From Hartmannibacter diazotrophicus (GTDB lineage Bacteria; Pseudomonadota; Alphaproteobacteria; Rhizobiales; Pleomorphomonadaceae): a stretch of DNA of 64,000 nt. Below, piece after piece: positions 1 to 8,727 of this stretch. The stretch covers positions 1,114,550 to 1,178,549 of the forward strand of contig NZ_LT960614.1 of assembly GCF_900231165.1 (NCBI RefSeq), given 5' to 3'. The position numbers were made by a program, and so were the translations under genes. Position 1 is the first letter of the stretch. Each line of letters starts with the position of its first letter. The notes under the pieces are model-generated. The model worked only from the letters and a program-made list of their open reading frames with translations, was not told where the DNA came from and ran no database searches.

Positions 1-271
1 GCTCGAACACCTTGCGAAGGCTCGCCCCCGTGCCTTCCGAGGTCCATTTGTCACGTTCGAGCTGGATCCAGTTGAAGCCGGGAAAGGCCGGCATTTCCAG
101 ATGCTCGCGGCCGATGCCCTCGACATATTCGCCGCGGACGGTGACGAGGATCATTTCGCCGGGCAGCGGATTGGGCTTGTCGACGGTGACCTCGAGGCGG
201 TCCCGGCCGTCGGCGAATGCCGAACCGCACAGACTGATCAGAAACAGGACAGTCGCGAGCCATCTCACCAT
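1..271 (-). CDS. BatD-like protein, N-terminal part (cut by window edge)
   Basis: Only the first 90 codons lie in the window. The product starts with a clear Sec signal peptide (MVRWLATVLFLISLCGSAFA, then DG). A beta-rich stretch follows with phrases such as VDKPNPLPGEMILVTV, typical of the immunoglobulin-like domain of BatD/DUF7939 oxygen-tolerance proteins. The ATG overlaps the stop of the upstream TPR gene by 7 nt, so it is the last visible gene of the MoxR/Bat operon. Family knowledge: BatD is a periplasmic, membrane-anchored partner of the VWA proteins BatA and BatB. The assignment rests on operon position and the signal peptide; the rest of the protein is not visible. Confidence 0.7.
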   Translation of the reverse strand, partial: MVRWLATVLFLISLCGSAFADGRDRLEVTVDKPNPLPGEMILVTVRGEYVEGIGREHLEMPAFPGFNWIQLERDKWTSEGTGASLRKVFE

Positions 272-894
272 GAGCTTGCCTCCGGCGTGATCTGGCCAAG
301 CTCCTTGCGCCGGTCGTATTCGGCGGCAAGGCGCTTCTTCAGGTATTCGCCCGGTGCGTCGACGAGACCCGTCAGCCAGCCTTCGCTGGCCGCGATGCCG
401 CGCGCATTGAGCGGCTTGTAGACATGCCGCTGGTCAGTCAGCGTTCCCTTGACGACCGGGTCGTTGGGATCGCCGGTCGCAACGCCCATCACCTTCGCCG
501 GCACGCCGCCGTGGGCTCCGAGGCCCGATCCGACGACCGGATCGACGAGCTTGGCCACGATCTCGCGGTTGCGCCGGGCATCGTCGTCATGCGGGTTGGC
601 GAAGAGGACGGCGTCGAAATAGGCGACCGACAATTCGTACTGGCCGGTGGCCGCCAGCGAGATCGCCCGGTCGTAGGTGGCGACACGGCCGACCTTTTCG
701 AAGGCGGCGTCCGCCGCCTTGTGGTCGCCGGCCTTGTAGAGCGCGACGCCGCGTGCGGCTTCATCCTCGATGAGGTGCGCGGCCAGCGCTGGCTGGCCGG
801 CCAGCAGGGCCAGCTTGCCCCAGGCGTTGGGGCCGGCGACGATGCCGGCGGCAAGCGCGGCGACAACGGTGAGCGGAAGCCAGAAGCGCGTCAT
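265..894 (-). CDS. TPR protein of the Bat operon (BatC-like)
   Basis: A 209-residue protein with one N-terminal hydrophobic segment (about residues 5-25, signal or anchor). TPR-like helices follow (about 45-110), with repeats such as GVALYKAGDHKAADAAFEKV and ISLAATGQYELSVAYFDAVL. The C-terminal part is charged. In Bat operons such a TPR protein (BatC or a BatB-BatC fusion) is thought to organise the VWA proteins in the periplasm. It starts one base after the VWA gene upstream and overlaps the BatD-like gene by 7 nt, so translation is probably coupled. The exact substrate of Bat complexes is not established. Confidence 0.75.
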   Translation of the reverse strand: MTRFWLPLTVVAALAAGIVAGPNAWGKLALLAGQPALAAHLIEDEAARGVALYKAGDHKAADAAFEKVGRVATYDRAISLAATGQYELSVAYFDAVLFANPHDDDARRNREIVAKLVDPVVGSGLGAHGGVPAKVMGVATGDPNDPVVKGTLTDQRHVYKPLNARGIAASEGWLTGLVDAPGEYLKKRLAAEYDRRKELGQITPEASSW

Positions 895-895
895 C

Positions 896-1819
896 TCAGC
901 TTCGCCTCCTGAACATGAGGCCGGCCGGCACGAGCGACAGCGCCACGAGCCATGGGCCGAAATCGCGGAAATAGAGCGGCGTCAGGCCGGCTTCGATGAG
1001 GCTTGCCTCGCTGTCCTTGAGAGCGGCGACCAGGCTTTCCGGTTCGCTCGCCGCCGTTGCCGTTCCCTCGCCGCGTTTGGCCAGCGCCTCCAGCGCTTCC
1101 GGATGGGGGGGCGGGCTTTCGGGCGGCAATGTGTCGGGCGCGACATAGACGGTCGAGACATGGCCACCGGCGGCAACGATCCGGTCCACGGCGTCGTCAC
1201 TCGCCTTGTCGAGCCCGCCGCCGTCGGAAATCAGCACCACGTCGCTGCGGTTGATTTTCGCCTCCGCCAACAGGTCGCCGGCAAGGTTCAGCGCCTTGTC
1301 GGGGCGTGAGCCGCCGTCGGGCATCGTCTCGGGGTCGAGAACGCCGATCAGGCTTTCCGGGCTGGAAGGGTCCGTGGTGAAGGCACTCACGAGATAAGGC
1401 TCGCCGGAATAAAGGATCAGCGCCACCGGGCGTCCACCGCTTTGCTCCAGTGCCAGCGCGGCAGCGGCCTGCGCATCGCCCAGGCGACCGCCGCGAGTGA
1501 CCGACGGCGAGAGGTCGAAAACGAGCACGATGCCGTTGAGGTTACGGAAGGCCGGCGCCTCGCCGCGAAGGGCGGGACCCGCAAGGCCGAGGATCAGCGG
1601 CAGGGCCGCGAGAAGCGGCAGCGGCGGCAGCCACCGTCCGCCCTTGCGCCGCACGTGGCCGATCCGCTCCATCGCCGCGAGCAGCGGTCCGTCGACGGCG
1701 CGTTCCCAGGCACCGAGGCTCCGGCCGCGCCGCCAGGCGAGGAAGGCAACGAGCGCGGCGATCGGGAGCGCGAGAAGCCACCAGGGGCGCAGCAGGGCGT
1801 AGGTCTCGTAGACGATCAT
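896..1819 (-). CDS. von Willebrand factor A membrane protein (BatB-like)
   Basis: A 307-residue protein with two N-terminal hydrophobic segments (about 10-28 and 65-85), a VWA domain (about 90-270) and a C-terminal membrane segment ending in RRRS. The metal-ion-dependent adhesion site is visible as DLSPS, with the later VVLISDGGG strand. This topology (TM-VWA-TM) is that of BatA/BatB proteins, which expose the VWA domain to the periplasm. The start overlaps the preceding VWA gene by ATGA. MoxR ATPases are known to act with VWA proteins as chaperone-like pairs; a role in envelope stress or aerotolerance is family-level knowledge. Confidence 0.85.
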   Translation of the reverse strand: MIVYETYALLRPWWLLALPIAALVAFLAWRRGRSLGAWERAVDGPLLAAMERIGHVRRKGGRWLPPLPLLAALPLILGLAGPALRGEAPAFRNLNGIVLVFDLSPSVTRGGRLGDAQAAAALALEQSGGRPVALILYSGEPYLVSAFTTDPSSPESLIGVLDPETMPDGGSRPDKALNLAGDLLAEAKINRSDVVLISDGGGLDKASDDAVDRIVAAGGHVSTVYVAPDTLPPESPPPHPEALEALAKRGEGTATAASEPESLVAALKDSEASLIEAGLTPLYFRDFGPWLVALSLVPAGLMFRRRS

Positions 1820-2772
1820 CCACGCTCTCCCCGGAAAAGCAGGAGGACGAGCGCCAGCAGCAGGGCCGCGCCGGCGGGATAGATCCAGAGGTCGCGATAG
1901 ACGGTGACCGGCGGTTCGTTGCCGATCGAGGGCTCCAGCGCGTCGATGGAGGTGGCGACGCCTTGAAGGTCGTCGAGCGTGCGAACGCGGAAGCTGGTGC
2001 CGCCGCTTGCGTCGGCGATGGCCTTCAGCGTGGCGCTGTCCACGGCGTCGCGGGCATCGGGGCTCGTTTCCAGATCCTTCGGTCCGAGCGCGATCGTGTC
2101 GACGGTGACGCCGAGCTTGCGGGCGAGCGTTCCAACCTCGGCTGGAATGACGGCGCCAGCCGTGTCGGCGCCGTCGGAAAGCAGGATGATGACCCGGCTT
2201 TTCGCGTCCGACGTCTGCAGGCGCTTGAGGGCGAGGCCAAGACCGTCGGCAATCGCCGTCGACTGGCCGGAGATGCCGATGGTCGCCTCGTCGATGGCCT
2301 GGGCCAGCGCCTTGACGTCATAGGTGAGCGGTGAGGCGAAATAGGCCTTCTCGGCAAAGAGCACCAGACCGACCCGGTCGCCCTCGCGGCCCTCGACGAA
2401 GCGCGTCGCCACTTCCTTGACGGCGTCGAGCCGCGAGATCGCCTGGCCGCCGAGATCGAAGTCGGTCTTCGACATGCTGCCGGAAAGATCGAGCACCAGA
2501 ACGATGTCCCGGCCGGAGACCGGCAGGGCATCGGTGGTCGTCAGCAGGCGCGGCCCGGCAAGCGCCACCACGAGCAGCAGCCAGATAAGGGCGGCAAGGA
2601 TGCGCGGCAGTGCGCCAATCACCGAAAGGGCTGCGCCCGATGGCAGGCGTTCGGCGATTGCCGGCGGCATGTAGAGCGCGCCGATTTCCGCGCGTCTGGC
2701 CGGCGGCAGCAGCCAGGCGAGCAACGGTAGCGGCAGGGCGAGCAGGAGATAGGGCGCGGCGAACTCGGGCAT
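1816..2772 (-). CDS. von Willebrand factor A membrane protein (BatA-like)
   Basis: A 318-residue protein: hydrophobic segment (about 5-22), second membrane segment (about 55-72), VWA domain (about 85-275) with a canonical MIDAS motif DLSGS followed by MSKTDF, the strand VIILLSDGADT, and a C-terminal membrane helix (about 295-313). It is the better-conserved VWA paralogue of the pair. It starts directly after the DUF4381 stop and ends with an ATGA overlap into the second VWA gene. Family knowledge: BatA and BatB are inner-membrane proteins working with a MoxR ATPase. Confidence 0.87.
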   Translation of the reverse strand: MPEFAAPYLLLALPLPLLAWLLPPARRAEIGALYMPPAIAERLPSGAALSVIGALPRILAALIWLLLVVALAGPRLLTTTDALPVSGRDIVLVLDLSGSMSKTDFDLGGQAISRLDAVKEVATRFVEGREGDRVGLVLFAEKAYFASPLTYDVKALAQAIDEATIGISGQSTAIADGLGLALKRLQTSDAKSRVIILLSDGADTAGAVIPAEVGTLARKLGVTVDTIALGPKDLETSPDARDAVDSATLKAIADASGGTSFRVRTLDDLQGVATSIDALEPSIGNEPPVTVYRDLWIYPAGAALLLALVLLLFRGERG

Positions 2773-3144
2773 TCAGCGCCGCCTCCGGGCATGGCCGAGG
2801 ATTTTCTCGTCGAGCGCATCCAGATCGGTGACGGGCGCGCTGCCATAGAGCGCGACGGCGAATTCGCCGCCGACGTCGGCGACGTCTCCGCCGAGACTGC
2901 GCAGCACGGCCGCCTGCCGGTAGAGCCTTTCGCCGGCGTTCAGCGTCTTGAAGCTGTCGAGCTCAAGGGCAAGACGGGCCACGTCGTCGCGGCGGGAGGC
3001 AAAGAGCGGCCGCAGCAGTGCGGCGACGAGGCACGCGACCAGAAGGCCGATTGAAAGCGCGGCAAGATAGTCGCGCCAGCCGAACACGGCGAAGTCGGCC
3101 GGAAGGCGCAAGGGGCCAAGCTGCGCGATGAGGTCAGAGGCCAT
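2773..3144 (-). CDS. DUF4381 family membrane protein
   Basis: A 123-residue protein starting MASDLIAQLGPLRLP. It has one transmembrane helix (about residues 25-47: YLAALSIGLLVACLVAALL), then a soluble helical tail rich in Arg, Asp and Leu. Small single-pass DUF4381 proteins are usual between the DUF58 and VWA genes of MoxR operons; no biochemical role is established. The start at 3144 is preferred over an upstream ATG because the family begins near this point; it overlaps the DUF58 gene by 11 nt. Confidence 0.75.
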   Translation of the reverse strand: MASDLIAQLGPLRLPADFAVFGWRDYLAALSIGLLVACLVAALLRPLFASRRDDVARLALELDSFKTLNAGERLYRQAAVLRSLGGDVADVGGEFAVALYGSAPVTDLDALDEKILGHARRRR

Positions 3145-4042
3145 CGGCGACCTCCTCTTCCAGCGCGCGGCCGATGTCGGCGGCGTCCGCCGAGGCATCG
3201 ATGCGCCGGACGGTCACGCCGAGCGCCCGAAGGCGGGCGGGACGAGGATCGGGCAGGGTGCCGATGCTGGCGCCGAGCCGGGTCCAGTGCGTGGCATTGT
3301 CCTCGCCGTAATAGGCGTAGGCGCCCGCTTGGCCTGAACGTTCCAGCCGGTCGGTGATGAGCAGGACGGTGACGTCGAAGCGCCGCGCCAGCCCCTGCAG
3401 CACCGCATCGAGATCCGGCCCCGGATGGTCGAGCCCGGTGGCGATGACGAGGCTCGCGCCGGTCGGAGCAAGACGTGCCGCCCGTTCAAGCTGCTCGTCC
3501 AGCGGCGGGCAGGAGGCCGAACGGGCCTCACTCGCCTGCTCGTGCGCCTGCGCCAGCGCGCCAGCCACCTGCGCCATCGCCCGGTCCCGGGCGCGGGGCG
3601 CGACATAGGCCATGTCGGCGGCGCCGGCGACCATCAGACCGACGCGGCCGCCGGCCCCGATGACGCGCCAGCCGCTCATCGCCAGCGCCTCGGCGGCGGC
3701 GACCGAGCGGAAGCGCCGCCGGGTGCCCCAGAGCATGGGCGGACGGAAGTCGGCGATCAGCATCGCCGTCCGGTCGCGGTCGTCATGGAAATTGCGCACA
3801 TGCACCCGCCCGGTGCGCGCCGTGGTCATCGCGTCGACATGGCGGAAGTCGTCGCCGTCGGCGTAGAGCCGGACGTCGCGTACGTCGAGGCCGTTGCCGC
3901 GCCTGCGAGAGGGAAAGCCGCCCGGCCGGCCGCTGGCGGCAAGGCTCGGGTCCGGCAGGTGCCGGACCACGTGGCCGAGGCGCAGCAGCAGGTCGGCGTC
4001 GACGAAGGTGCCGGCTTGGTCCGGGGAAGCGGTCGCGGGCAT
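3134..4042 (-). CDS. DUF58 domain protein
   Basis: A 302-residue soluble protein starting MPATASPDQAG. The DUF58 core is recognisable by RRRGNGLDVRDVRLYADGDD and VDAMTTARTGRVHVRNF, which match the conserved E/D-x-R-x-Y-x-x-G-D-D region of the family, followed by a VWA-like fold. It lies between moxR and the DUF4381 gene, the standard order of MoxR/Bat operons. DUF58 proteins are presumed partners of MoxR ATPases; the biochemical activity is unknown. An upstream ATG inside moxR would add 32 Arg/Pro-rich residues and is rejected. Confidence 0.85.
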   Translation of the reverse strand: MPATASPDQAGTFVDADLLLRLGHVVRHLPDPSLAASGRPGGFPSRRRGNGLDVRDVRLYADGDDFRHVDAMTTARTGRVHVRNFHDDRDRTAMLIADFRPPMLWGTRRRFRSVAAAEALAMSGWRVIGAGGRVGLMVAGAADMAYVAPRARDRAMAQVAGALAQAHEQASEARSASCPPLDEQLERAARLAPTGASLVIATGLDHPGPDLDAVLQGLARRFDVTVLLITDRLERSGQAGAYAYYGEDNATHWTRLGASIGTLPDPRPARLRALGVTVRRIDASADAADIGRALEEEVADGL

Positions 4043-4062
4043 CGGTGCCTTGCGTCGTTCGA

Positions 4063-5064
4063 TCAGAGGGGCTTGACGATGGCGAGCAGGCGATCGATCA
4101 GGCTGCGGGCCGTCTCGCCGTCGGCCGTGGCGCGCCATGTCGGCACGAGGCGATGGGCGAGGATGTCGGGCGCAAGCTCCGCGACGTCGTCCGGAATGCC
4201 GTAGTCGCGGCCTTTCAGGTAGGCCCGCGCCTTCACCGCCTGCGCCAGCGCCAGCGTGCCGCGTGGCGAGACCGGATGCTCGATGAGCCGGCGGACGTCC
4301 GGCGCGGGATCGTCCTCGCGCGTCGCCATCACGAGGCGGACGATATAGTCCTTGAGCGCCGGTGCCAGATGCACCGTTGCCGCCTCGGCCTGCGCGGCGA
4401 AGATGGCGTCGTGGTCGAGGCTGTGCGGGATCGGCGGGGTCTGTCCCTGCGTCTCGCTCTCGACGAGATCGATGATCGCGCGCTCCGAGGCAGCGTCCGG
4501 CATTCCGACGAGGACGTGCATCTGGAAGCGGTCGAGCTGGGCTTCCGGCAGCGGGAAGGTTCCCTCATGCTCGATCGAGTTCTGCGTCGCCACCACGACG
4601 AAGGGGCGGGGCAGGGGATGCGTGGTGTTGCCCGCGGTCACCTGCTGCTCGGCCATGGCCTCGAGCAGCGCCGACTGGACCTTCGGCGGCGCGCGGTTGA
4701 TTTCGTCGACGAGCACCAGCGAATGGAACACGGGGCCCGGAACGAATTCGAAGTCGCCGCGCTCGGGCCGGAACACCTGCGTTCCGGTGAGGTCGGCAGG
4801 CATCAGGTCGGGCGTGCACTGGATGCGGGCGAAACTGCAGTCGAGCCCATCGGCAAGCCGCTTGACCGCGCGGGTCTTGGCAAGGCCAGGCGCGCCCTCG
4901 ATCAGCAGGTGGCCTCCGGTCAGAAGCGCGATCAGCAGCCGTTCCACCAGCGTCGTCCGGCCGATCAGCCCTTCCTCGACCGCGTGTCCGAGGTCGACGA
5001 TCCGCTGCCTGGCGGCAAAGTCGCGGCCTCCTGGAGAAGCGGCTCCCGTAGCCTCCATCCGCAT
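4063..5064 (-). CDS. MoxR-family AAA+ ATPase
   Basis: A 333-residue AAA+ ATPase. Walker A is GAPGLAKT (residues 57-64) and Walker B is LVLVDEINR (acidic pair at 120-121). Further family phrases are QCTPDLMPADLTG and VVATQNSIEHEGTFPLPEAQ, the latter near sensor 1. The C-terminal lid carries the usual SPRG motif. MoxR ATPases act as chaperones in the maturation of enzyme complexes together with VWA proteins. It is the first gene of a seven-gene minus-strand operon reaching the window edge, so its promoter should lie in 5065-5208, where I see no clear consensus. Confidence 0.93.
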   Translation of the reverse strand: MRMEATGAASPGGRDFAARQRIVDLGHAVEEGLIGRTTLVERLLIALLTGGHLLIEGAPGLAKTRAVKRLADGLDCSFARIQCTPDLMPADLTGTQVFRPERGDFEFVPGPVFHSLVLVDEINRAPPKVQSALLEAMAEQQVTAGNTTHPLPRPFVVVATQNSIEHEGTFPLPEAQLDRFQMHVLVGMPDAASERAIIDLVESETQGQTPPIPHSLDHDAIFAAQAEAATVHLAPALKDYIVRLVMATREDDPAPDVRRLIEHPVSPRGTLALAQAVKARAYLKGRDYGIPDDVAELAPDILAHRLVPTWRATADGETARSLIDRLLAIVKPL

Positions 5065-5208
5065 GGCGTTCCTTCCTGAATTTGTTCTTATGAAACGGTT
5101 TAGTCAGGCCAGCTTATTTCTGGTGCACGGTATGCCGCAAGCGGACAGTTGGAAAATCTGGACGCGGCAAATCGACCCTGTGGCGACGTCGGCCTCCCGA
5201 TAGAGACA

Positions 5209-5616
5209 TCAGTCCGGCGCGCTGTCGCCGCTGCCGTCCTCCGGAGATTGGTCCGGACGCTGCGCGGCCCAGGTGAGCAGCGCATCGAGCGCCGGGCAGA
5301 GGGCCTGCCCCCAGTCCGTCAGGCTGTATTCGACCTTCGGCGGCACCTGCGGATAGACGGTGCGGTGGACGATGCCATCCCGTTCCATCTGCCGGAGCTG
5401 CTGGATGAGCATCTTCTGGGAAACGGCGGGAATGGATCGCTCAAGGTCCGAGAAGCGCTGGACCTGCCCGCCGAACAGGTGAAACAGGATGACGAGCTTC
5501 CACCGCCCCTCCAGCAGCTTCAGGGCGCGCTCGACGCCTTCGGCAGCCGTTTCGCGCGTGAATCCGTGTGGCTTACCTTCAGGTGTGTACCCAACTTTTT
5601 CGTGCGTTCTTGTCAT
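5209..5616 (-). CDS. HxlR-type winged-helix transcriptional regulator
   Basis: A 135-residue regulator with the HxlR signature: [18 protein letters not shown] at the start of the winged helix, then [30 protein letters not shown] as the recognition region and [10 protein letters not shown] as the wing end. HxlR proteins are small dimers that often sense reactive electrophiles or redox state and control a neighbouring gene. It is divergent from the NTF2-like/SDR pair with only 79 bp between starts, so it probably controls that pair and itself. The effector cannot be read from the sequence. Confidence 0.88.
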   Translation of the reverse strand: MTRTHEKVGYTPEGKPHGFTRETAAEGVERALKLLEGRWKLVILFHLFGGQVQRFSDLERSIPAVSQKMLIQQLRQMERDGIVHRTVYPQVPPKVEYSLTDWGQALCPALDALLTWAAQRPDQSPEDGSGDSAPD

Positions 5617-5627
5617 TTCGTCAGCCT

Positions 5628-5637
5628 AGATCGATCT
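5628..5637. promoter_or_regulatory. Perfect 10-bp palindrome between hxlR-like gene and NTF2/SDR pair
   Basis: AGATCGATCT is a perfect palindrome placed 12 nt upstream of the HxlR start and about 60 nt upstream of the NTF2-like start. Position and symmetry suit a dimeric regulator. A 10-bp palindrome can occur by chance, so this is only a candidate operator. Confidence 0.3.
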
Positions 5638-5695
5638 TTCCGGCGAGGCAACGCGGACCGCGCTCAGCCGAGACATTGCACAGGAAAGACTGCCG

Positions 5696-6022
5696 ATGAC
5701 GATGACCATGCCTGGCCCCATAGCCAAGTATTTTGCGGCCGACCGCACGGGAGGCGAGGCCTTCGCCGATTGCTTCGCCGAGACGGCGATTGTCCGCGAC
5801 GAGGGGCAGGTGCACGAGGGCCGCGCCGCAATTCTGCGCTGGAAGAGCGGGGCAAGCGCGAAATACAGCTACACCAGCGAGCCATTCGCCATCGAGCAGG
5901 ACGGCGAGAAAACGATTGTCCTGAGCCACCTGACGGGAAACTTCCCCGGCAGCCCGATCGACCTTCGCTATGCCTTCACGCTCGAAGGCGACCGGATCGC
6001 GCGGCTGGAGATCGGATCATGA
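5696..6022 (+). CDS. NTF2-like / SnoaL-like small protein
   Basis: A 108-residue protein with the NTF2 cone-fold pattern: an early [22 protein letters not shown] segment, then [14 protein letters not shown] and a beta-rich second half with [18 protein letters not shown]. Such proteins are usually small-molecule binding or isomerase-like domains. The Shine-Dalgarno-like GGAAAG lies 6 nt before the ATG. Its stop overlaps the start of the SDR gene (ATGA), so the two are co-translated. A shared substrate with the SDR enzyme is likely, but it is not identifiable. Confidence 0.75.
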   Translation: MTMTMPGPIAKYFAADRTGGEAFADCFAETAIVRDEGQVHEGRAAILRWKSGASAKYSYTSEPFAIEQDGEKTIVLSHLTGNFPGSPIDLRYAFTLEGDRIARLEIGS

Positions 6023-6801
6023 CATTCGATCTCGGTTTGAGCGGCAAGCGAGCCCTGGTGACCGGCGGCACGAAAGGCGTCGGCGCCGCCGTCGTGGAGA
6101 CGCTGCTGGGCGCCGGCGCAAGGGTGATGACGACCGCGCGCGAGGTGCCGCAAGTCTCCGCGAGCGGTCTCGTCTCGGTCGCGGCGGACGTTTCCACGGC
6201 CGAGGGCTGCCGGCTCGTCGCCGATCGTGTTCTTGGCGACTTCGGCGGGCTCGATATCCTCGTCAATGTGGTGGGCGGCTCCAAAGCGCCGGCCGGCGGC
6301 TTTGCCGCGCTCGATGACGAGGTCTGGTTCGGCGAGATCAATCAGAATCTGATGTCCGCCGTCCGGCTCGACCGCGCGCTTCTGCCGTCGATGATCGCCG
6401 AAGGCTCCGGCGTTATCGTCCATGTGACATCCATCCAGCACAGGATGCCGCTGCCCGAGGCGACGACCGCCTATGCCGCGGCGAAGGCCGCGCTCTCCAC
6501 CTACAGCAAGAGCCTCTCGAAAGAGGTGACGCCGAAGGGCGTTCGCGTTGTGCGCGTCTCTCCCGGATGGGTCGAGACGGAGGCGTCGGTTCGTCTGGCC
6601 GAGCGGCTGGCCGAGGAAGCCGGCACCGACTATGAGGGCGGCAAGCAGATCATCATGAAGGGGCTTGGCGGCATTCCGCTCGGCCGGCCGGCGCAGCCGA
6701 AAGAGGTCGCCGACCTCATTGCCTTTCTCGTTTCCGCGCGTGCCGCCGCGATCTCCGGTACGGAGCATGTGATCGACGGCGGCACGATTCCGACGGCGTG
6801 A
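6019..6801 (+). CDS. Short-chain dehydrogenase/reductase (SDR)
   Basis: A 260-residue classical SDR. The Rossmann motif is TGGTKGVG (near residue 15), followed by NVVGG (the NNAG equivalent), and the catalytic Ser-Tyr-Lys set is in HVTSIQHRM and AYAAAK. The C-terminal [10 protein letters not shown] is typical. It should reduce or oxidise a carbonyl/alcohol using NAD(P)H; the substrate is unknown. The true start is the ATG overlapping the NTF2-like stop; the frame is open far upstream but not as one protein. The divergent HxlR regulator suggests induction by a reactive compound. Confidence 0.9.
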   Translation: MTFDLGLSGKRALVTGGTKGVGAAVVETLLGAGARVMTTAREVPQVSASGLVSVAADVSTAEGCRLVADRVLGDFGGLDILVNVVGGSKAPAGGFAALDDEVWFGEINQNLMSAVRLDRALLPSMIAEGSGVIVHVTSIQHRMPLPEATTAYAAAKAALSTYSKSLSKEVTPKGVRVVRVSPGWVETEASVRLAERLAEEAGTDYEGGKQIIMKGLGGIPLGRPAQPKEVADLIAFLVSARAAAISGTEHVIDGGTIPTA

Positions 6802-6821
6802 GGCCGGACCTGCGGCTGCCG

Positions 6822-7622
6822 TCAGTCGGCGGAAGGCGGATGCCTTGCCTGCGTCAGGACGAAGGGCGTTTCCTCGGGCGGCGTCCGCCCGACGATCCCG
6901 GAGACGTCGAAGACGCGGGCGACGACCTCCTCGCAAAGCGTCTCCTGCGGCGGTCCGTGCGCGATCAGCCGTCCCTGCGAGAGCACGGCGATCCGGTCGG
7001 CGAATTCGGCGGCAAGATTGAGGTCATGCACGATCGCGATGACGCCGCCGCCGAGCCGGGCATGCCGGCGTGCCCGCTCCAGAAGATCGATCTGGTGGCG
7101 GATGTCGAGGCTCGACGTCGGCTCATCGAGGAAGAGGAACTGCGTCTTGCCATTCCTGTAGGGCTCGGGAATCTGCGCGAGGACGCGGGCAAACTGGACC
7201 CGCTGCTGCTCGCCGCCCGAAAGCCGCTCGTAGAGCCGGACGCCCCAGCCGCCGAGCCCAACATCGGCGAGCATTGCCTCGCAGAGCGCGACAGCAGCGC
7301 GGCCGCGCGCCCCGCCCGCCTCGGCGCCGAGCAGCACGATCTCCTCCACCGTGAAGGGGAAGGCCAGCGTCACGCTTTGCGGCAGGACGGCGCGGCGTCT
7401 GGCAAGTTGCGCCGCCGAAAGCCGGCCGATGTCGGTGCCTTCGTAGGTGACGCTGCCCTCGCTCGGGCGCAACTCGCCGCTGAGCAGCTTCAGCAGCGTC
7501 GACTTTCCCGCGCCATTCGGGCCGATGATGATGGTGAGGCGGCCGGGCGTCGCCGCAAGATTGACGTCCTCGACGAGCCGGCGGCCGGCAACGGCGAAGG
7601 TGAGGTTCCTGGCTTCGATCAT
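6822..7622 (-). CDS. hmuV: Heme ABC transporter ATP-binding protein HmuV
   Basis: A 266-residue ABC ATPase: Walker A GPNGAGKST (residues 34-42), Q-loop region VLPQSVTLAFPF, signature LSGGEQQR, Walker B FLFLDEPTSSLD, and switch His in AIVHDLNLA. It is the last gene of hmuTUV, 10 bp after the permease. It powers heme import through HmuU. The name rests on the neighbouring permease and periplasmic binding protein plus the TonB heme receptor across the promoter region; the family also includes vitamin B12 and siderophore ATPases. Confidence 0.92.
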   Translation of the reverse strand: MIEARNLTFAVAGRRLVEDVNLAATPGRLTIIIGPNGAGKSTLLKLLSGELRPSEGSVTYEGTDIGRLSAAQLARRRAVLPQSVTLAFPFTVEEIVLLGAEAGGARGRAAVALCEAMLADVGLGGWGVRLYERLSGGEQQRVQFARVLAQIPEPYRNGKTQFLFLDEPTSSLDIRHQIDLLERARRHARLGGGVIAIVHDLNLAAEFADRIAVLSQGRLIAHGPPQETLCEEVVARVFDVSGIVGRTPPEETPFVLTQARHPPSAD

Positions 7623-7632
7623 GGTGGCGTCC

Positions 7633-8727
7633 TCAAGTGTCCGCCAGCCGGCGACGGCGCAGCAACAGGCTCATGAAGACCGGCGCGCCGATCAGCGCGG
7701 TGACGATGCCGATGGGAAGCTCCGCCGGGGCCGCGATGGTCCGGCAGACCGTGTCGGCGGCGATCAGCAGCGCCGCGCCGCCGAAGGCCGAGGCGGCGAG
7801 AAGCGGGCCGTTCGACGGGCCCATGACGAGGCGCAGGAGATGCGGCACGACGATGCCGACGAAGCCGATGATGCCGGAGACGGCGACCGCCGCGCCGCAG
7901 GCGGCCGCGACGGCCAGGATGACGACGCGCTTCAACGTCTCGACGCCGATCCCGAGATGCATCGCCTCCGATTCGCCGAGCGCCAGTGCATCGAGCCCGC
8001 GCGCCACGAAGGGCAGGGTCGCGATCAGGAATGCGATGAAGGGCAGGATGGCGCTCACCCGGTCCCAGGTCGCGCCGCCGAGGCTGCCAAGCGTCCAGAA
8101 AGTGATGTCGCGCAGCTGCTGGTCGTCGGCCATGAAGATGACGAGGCCGGTGACCGCGTTGCCGATGGCGGCGATCGCAAGGCCGGCAAGCAGCAGCGTT
8201 GCGATGGACGTCCGCCCGGCCCGCGTCGCCAGCAGATAGAGAAGGCTCGTCGTCAGCAACGCGCCGGCAAAGGCCATCAGCGGCAGGAAGCTGTGGCCCA
8301 GCAGGAGGGCCAGCCCGACGAGCGGCCCCTCGCCGAGGACGATGGCCGCGACGGCCGCGACCGCCGCGCCGGAGCTGACGCCGACGATGCCGGGGTCGGC
8401 GAGCGGATTGCGGAAGAGGCCCTGCAGCATGGCGCCGGTGACGGCGAGGGCGGCGCCAACGAGAGCGCCCAGCGCCGCGCGCGGCAGGCGCACGTCATAA
8501 AGGATGATGGCATCGCGCGCCGAAAGCGTATCCGCCCCGCCCGAAAGCGCCGCGAGAATGGTCCCGGCTGGAATGTTCGAGGGTCCCGTGACCACCGCCA
8601 TGAAGGCCGCGCCGATCAGGAGCAGCGCCGAGGCGAGGATCGCAAGGCGCGCGTTGCGCCGCCGTTGGCTCGTCGGGTGGCTGGCCATGAGACCGGCGGG
8701 ACCTTTGAGTGAAGCCGCGCTGCTCAT
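7633..8727 (-). CDS. hmuU: Heme ABC transporter permease HmuU
   Basis: A 364-residue FecCD/BtuC-type permease with about ten hydrophobic helices. Typical phrases are DVRLPRAALGALVGAALAVTG, GLFRNPLADPGIVGVSSGA and GFVGIVVPHLLRLVMG (the cytoplasmic coupling loop). It forms the homodimeric inner-membrane channel for heme. The start overlaps the hmuT stop by ATGA. The N-terminal 30 residues before the first helix are polar and could be shorter if Met14 were used. Confidence 0.92.
   Translation of the reverse strand: MSSAASLKGPAGLMASHPTSQRRRNARLAILASALLLIGAAFMAVVTGPSNIPAGTILAALSGGADTLSARDAIILYDVRLPRAALGALVGAALAVTGAMLQGLFRNPLADPGIVGVSSGAAVAAVAAIVLGEGPLVGLALLLGHSFLPLMAFAGALLTTSLLYLLATRAGRTSIATLLLAGLAIAAIGNAVTGLVIFMADDQQLRDITFWTLGSLGGATWDRVSAILPFIAFLIATLPFVARGLDALALGESEAMHLGIGVETLKRVVILAVAAACGAAVAVSGIIGFVGIVVPHLLRLVMGPSNGPLLAASAFGGAALLIAADTVCRTIAAPAELPIGIVTALIGAPVFMSLLLRRRRLADT

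Noticed and set aside
5149..6018. Upstream extension of the SDR frame through hxlR and the NTF2-like gene
   Set aside because: The SDR family starts at [14 protein letters not shown]; the upstream frame runs antisense to hxlR and in another frame across the NTF2-like gene.
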